A stretch of 64,000 nucleotides of DNA, taken from an uncultured Bradyrhizobium sp. Lineage in GTDB: Bacteria; Pseudomonadota; Alphaproteobacteria; Rhizobiales; Xanthobacteraceae. The notes under the pieces are model-generated. The model was not told the DNA's origin. It ran no database searches and saw only the letters and a list, made by a program, of their open reading frames with translations. Positions within the stretch are counted from its first letter, which is position 1, and every line of letters starts with the position of its first letter. A program made the position numbers and the translations under genes. The DNA is taken from positions 62,001 through 126,000 of the forward strand of contig NZ_CANSMR010000003.1 of the NCBI RefSeq assembly GCF_947648125.1, in the 5' to 3' direction. Positions 61,640 to 64,000 of the stretch are shown one piece after another.

Positions 61640-62650
61640 CTAGCCGCTATTGCGCAGCACCAGTTCGAAGCCGAGATCGATGCGGCGCTCGCCGCCACGC
61701 TCCAGCGTCAGCGTTGCGGCGGTACGGCCGATCGCGTCGCCATGCACGCTGATCGTGCTCAGGGTCGGCGAGATCAGCTGGCCCATCTCGAGATCGCCAA
61801 GCCCGATCACGGCGACCGGCTGCGCCGATGCAGGCCCGTCGCGCAACAGCCCGGCCTTGCGCAGCCCCGACATGAAGCCGATCGCATGGGCATCGTTGGC
61901 GGCGAACACGGCGTCGACATCTTGCAGGCGCGCATGCGCCGCCACGCTGCCGGAGTCCTTGCGGTCGAGGATCAGCCGTCGCGGCTCGGATAGACCGCTT
62001 GCCAGCGCCTCGTCCCTGAAGCCGAACCAGCGGCGGGTGCCGCGCGGATCATCGCCGCCGATGAAGGCGAGCTGCCTGCGCCCTTGCGCAACCAGATGCT
62101 TCGCGACAGCGACACCGGCCTTGTAATTGTCGAAGCCCGCGACCGCATCGATCGGGTTGGCCGGCAGGTCCCAGGTCTCGACGATCGGGATCCGCGCATT
62201 GCGCAGCAGGCGGCTGCCCTCTTCCGTTGCCGGCGAGCCGACCATGATGATCGCCTCCGGCCGCCGCGACAGCAGCGCCGCCAGCACGCGGTCCTCGCGT
62301 ACCGCATCATAGCGCGACTGCGCCAGGATCACGGAGAAGCCGAGCGGCTCGAGCTTGTCGGACAGGCCCTGCACCGTGTCGGCGAAGATCGAGTTGGCGA
62401 TGGTCGGCACCAGCACGCCGACCGAATTGGTCCGCGCACTCGCCAGCGCGCCAGCCACCAGGTTCGGGACATAGCCGAGGTCGCGCATCGCCCGCTCGAC
62501 CCGCGCCCGGGTCTCCGGGGCAACCAGATCGGGCATCCGGACCACCCGGCTCACCGTGATCGAGGAGACGCCGGCGCGCTTGGCCACCTCTGAAAGGGTG
62601 GGCGCGGCACCGGTCGGGCCGGTCCCGGATTCGGTCAGGTCGGAGCTCAT
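61640..62650 (-). CDS. LacI-family transcriptional regulator
   Basis: ATG 62650 gives 336 residues: an HTH (PTLSEVAKRAGVSSITVSRVVRMPDLVAPETRARVERAMRDLGYVPNLVAGALASARTNSVGVLVP) with the usual hinge and a periplasmic-binding-like effector domain (AIIMVGSP, FDNYKAGVAVAKHL, AVFAANDAHAIGFM). It resembles gluconate-operon GntR-type LacI regulators. Its operators lie in the gap to the divergent dioxygenase (62687-62725). Confidence 0.93.
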   Translation of the reverse strand: MSSDLTESGTGPTGAAPTLSEVAKRAGVSSITVSRVVRMPDLVAPETRARVERAMRDLGYVPNLVAGALASARTNSVGVLVPTIANSIFADTVQGLSDKLEPLGFSVILAQSRYDAVREDRVLAALLSRRPEAIIMVGSPATEEGSRLLRNARIPIVETWDLPANPIDAVAGFDNYKAGVAVAKHLVAQGRRQLAFIGGDDPRGTRRWFGFRDEALASGLSEPRRLILDRKDSGSVAAHARLQDVDAVFAANDAHAIGFMSGLRKAGLLRDGPASAQPVAVIGLGDLEMGQLISPTLSTISVHGDAIGRTAATLTLERGGERRIDLGFELVLRNSG

Positions 62651-62686
62651 GGCCCGACCCTGCACGATTCCGGGTTGCCAAGCCAC

Positions 62687-62725
62687 GATGTTAGCGCTAG
62701 CATCGCTCAATGTTAGCGCTAACAT
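62687..62725. promoter_or_regulatory. two tandem LacI-type operators
   Basis: ATGTTAGCGCTAACAT (62710-62725) is a perfect 16-bp palindrome. GATGTTAGCGCTAGCATC (62687-62704) is a near-perfect copy. Their centres are 22 bp apart, two helical turns, between the LacI start and the dioxygenase start. A central CG dinucleotide fits LacI/GalR-family sites. Confidence 0.85.
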
Positions 62726-62747
62726 GGAGCAGAAAGGGAGAAACGGC

Positions 62748-63620
62748 ATGATTTCGGACGAGCAGGCCCAGGCCTACAAGCGCGACGGGGTGATCGTGGT
62801 CCCCGAGGTGCTCAACCAGGAGACCCTGGGCAAGGTCCGCACGGTACTCGCCGAGCTGGTGGCAGGCGCCGCCGCGGTCAGCGAACACACTGATGTCTAC
62901 GACCTCGAGCCGGGCCATACGCCGGAGACCCCGCGCGTCCGCCGCATCAAGGCGCCGCACAAGGTGCACCCGATCTTCGACGAGATCGTCCGCAGCCCCG
63001 CCGTGATCTCGATCCTGACCAAGCTGATCGGTCCCGGCCTCCGGCTGCACGGCTCAAAACTCAATATGAAGTCGGCGCAATACGGCTCGCCGGTCGAGTG
63101 GCATCAGGACTGGGCGTTCTATCCGCACACCAATGACGACATCCTCGCGATCGGCGTGCTGCTTGACGATTGCGATATCGAGAACGGCCCGATGCTGGTG
63201 ACGCCGGGATCGCACACCGGCCGCACGATGTGGGATCATCACGGCGAGGACGGCTGCTTCGCGGGCCTGATCGATCCGGACCAGATCCAGGACGACATCA
63301 AGTGCGCGGTGCCCTGCATGGGCAAGGCCGGCAGCATGTCGTTCCACCACGTGCGCGCGCTGCACGGCTCGGCGACCAACACATCGGACCGGCCGCGCAA
63401 TCTGCTGCTCTATGAAGTGGCCGCCAGCGACGCCTGGCCGCTGGTGGGCGTGAAGGATTTTGACGAGTTCAACAGCCGCCTGCTGGCGGGGCCGCCGGTG
63501 GTTACCCCACGGCTGACCGACGTACCGGTACGGATGCCGTTGCCGCCGGCCAAGCGACAAGGATCGATCTACGAGACCCAGTCGGCGTCGAAGAAATCCT
63601 ACTTCACGCGCGCCGCCTGA
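62748..63620 (+). CDS. phytanoyl-CoA dioxygenase (PhyH) family protein
   Basis: ATG 62748, behind AAAGGGAG, gives 290 residues. The Fe(II)/2-oxoglutarate motif is seen as HQD in VEWHQDWAFYPHT and the distal His in HHVRALHGSA, with the Arg of SDRPRNLLLYEV. The GSH segment (VTPGSHTG) is typical of PhyH. It hydroxylates an unknown small molecule with O2 and 2-oxoglutarate. The divergent LacI repressor and the following MFS gene suggest an inducible uptake-and-oxidation unit. Confidence 0.9.
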   Translation: MISDEQAQAYKRDGVIVVPEVLNQETLGKVRTVLAELVAGAAAVSEHTDVYDLEPGHTPETPRVRRIKAPHKVHPIFDEIVRSPAVISILTKLIGPGLRLHGSKLNMKSAQYGSPVEWHQDWAFYPHTNDDILAIGVLLDDCDIENGPMLVTPGSHTGRTMWDHHGEDGCFAGLIDPDQIQDDIKCAVPCMGKAGSMSFHHVRALHGSATNTSDRPRNLLLYEVAASDAWPLVGVKDFDEFNSRLLAGPPVVTPRLTDVPVRMPLPPAKRQGSIYETQSASKKSYFTRAA

Positions 63621-63630
63621 CACTGACGAC

Positions 63631-63656
63631 AATGCCCGCGGCAAGCCGCGGGCATT
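63631..63656. terminator. 12-bp hairpin after the dioxygenase gene
   Basis: AATGCCCGCGGC (63631-63642) and GCCGCGGGCATT (63645-63656) are perfect arms around AA. It lies 10 bp past the stop; a weak T-rich stretch follows. It may terminate or attenuate read-through into the MFS gene. Confidence 0.6.
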
Positions 63657-63697
63657 GCTGCTTTCAAGACATAAAAACCAAAACAACGGGGAAACGA

Positions 63698-64000
63698 ATG
63701 ACCGAGATGGCAACAGATGGCGCTCGCACATCGCGCCTGCGTGTGATCCTGGCCGCAAGCATCGGCTCCGCGCTCGAATGGTACGATTTCTTCCTCTACG
63801 GCACCGCGGCCGCGCTGGTGTTCGGCGAGCTGTTCTTTCCGAAGAGCGATCCGGTGGTCGGCACGCTGCTGTCGTTCCTGACCTTCGGCGTCGGCTTCGT
63901 GGTGCGGCCGTTCGGCGGCCTGCTGTTCGGTATCCTCGGCGATCGCTATGGCCGCAAGCCGGTGCTGGTCGCGACGCTGTTGATGATCGGCATCGGCACC
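63698..64000 (+). CDS. MFS transporter, MHS (metabolite:H+ symporter) type (partial, 5' part)
   Basis: ATG 63698, behind GGGGAAACG, opens 101 codons to the edge. The start SRLRVILAASIGSALEWYDFFLYGTAAALVFGELFFP and the loop GDRYGRKPVLVATLLM identify the MHS family (citrate/alpha-ketoglutarate/shikimate/proline transporters). Helices 1-3 are visible. It may import the substrate of the PhyH-type dioxygenase. Confidence 0.92.
   Translation, partial: MTEMATDGARTSRLRVILAASIGSALEWYDFFLYGTAAALVFGELFFPKSDPVVGTLLSFLTFGVGFVVRPFGGLLFGILGDRYGRKPVLVATLLMIGIGT

Overview
The window is high-GC DNA with short intergenic gaps, many ATGA/GTGA start-stop overlaps, Tat-exported ABC binding proteins and copies of palindromic intergenic repeats typical of Bradyrhizobium and relatives. 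I infer an alphaproteobacterial chromosome of the Bradyrhizobium/Rhodopseudomonas group (Rhizobiales). No rRNA, tRNA, IS element, integrase or CRISPR array was seen. Both ends cut a gene: a flavin monooxygenase at the left and an MHS-type MFS transporter at the right.

Left part (1-13.7 kb), nutrient uptake. A five-gene minus-strand operon (binding protein, permease, ATPase, acyl-CoA-dehydrogenase-like monooxygenase, SsuD-like monooxygenase) looks like organosulfur scavenging. A second sulfonate-type binding protein lies divergently. An SDR with a degenerate active site, an HU protein and a complete dipeptide/oligopeptide-type ABC system with a fused double ATPase follow. From 13.7 to 18.8 kb lie a bifunctional FBP aldolase/phosphatase, a 6-phosphofructokinase with pyrophosphate-type active-site residues, a FAD-dependent oxidase and a divergent VOC protein. 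From 19 to 22.1 kb is a sugar/polyol-type ABC importer without its own ATPase.

Middle part (22-34 kb) is looser and more accessory: decayed intergenic sequence, a DUF1330 protein, an adenylate cyclase with TPRs, a frameshifted SnoaL/NTF2-like gene, an autotransporter with an Ala/Asn/Ser-rich repeat passenger next to a divergent AraC regulator, and a LysR-controlled binding protein plus FAD monooxygenase.

From 34 to 48.3 kb is a nitrogen-scavenging district. A biuret-hydrolase-like amidase and a formamidase are transcribed divergently, each with a sigma-54-type promoter. A YeiH/LysR pair, a small membrane protein and an orphan histidine kinase follow. Then come an allantoate/carbamoyl-amino-acid amidohydrolase, a BMP-type nucleoside/purine ABC operon with a textbook sigma-54 promoter and an embedded second biuret-type hydrolase, and a convergent PuuE-type allantoinase with a DUF3830 protein.

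Right part (48.5-64 kb). An SDR is followed by a tryptophanyl-tRNA synthetase of the type usual in Firmicutes, preceded by an apparent transcription attenuator with a Trp-Trp leader peptide. Then come an aldose epimerase, an enoyl-CoA hydratase and a MarR regulator with large operator palindromes, and a CHAD protein. A six-subunit hydrogenase-4-like membrane complex (54.4-61.6 kb) is headed by a small XRE regulator; its large subunit lacks the NiFe cysteine ligands, so it looks like an energy-converting hydrogenase-related (Ehr) complex. A LacI regulator with two tandem operators faces a phytanoyl-CoA-type dioxygenase, and an MFS transporter starts at the right edge.

The strongest candidates for novelty are the trpS attenuator, the Ni-free Hyf-like operon, the divergent sigma-54 biuret/formamidase module and the PPi-PFK plus FBP aldolase/phosphatase pair.
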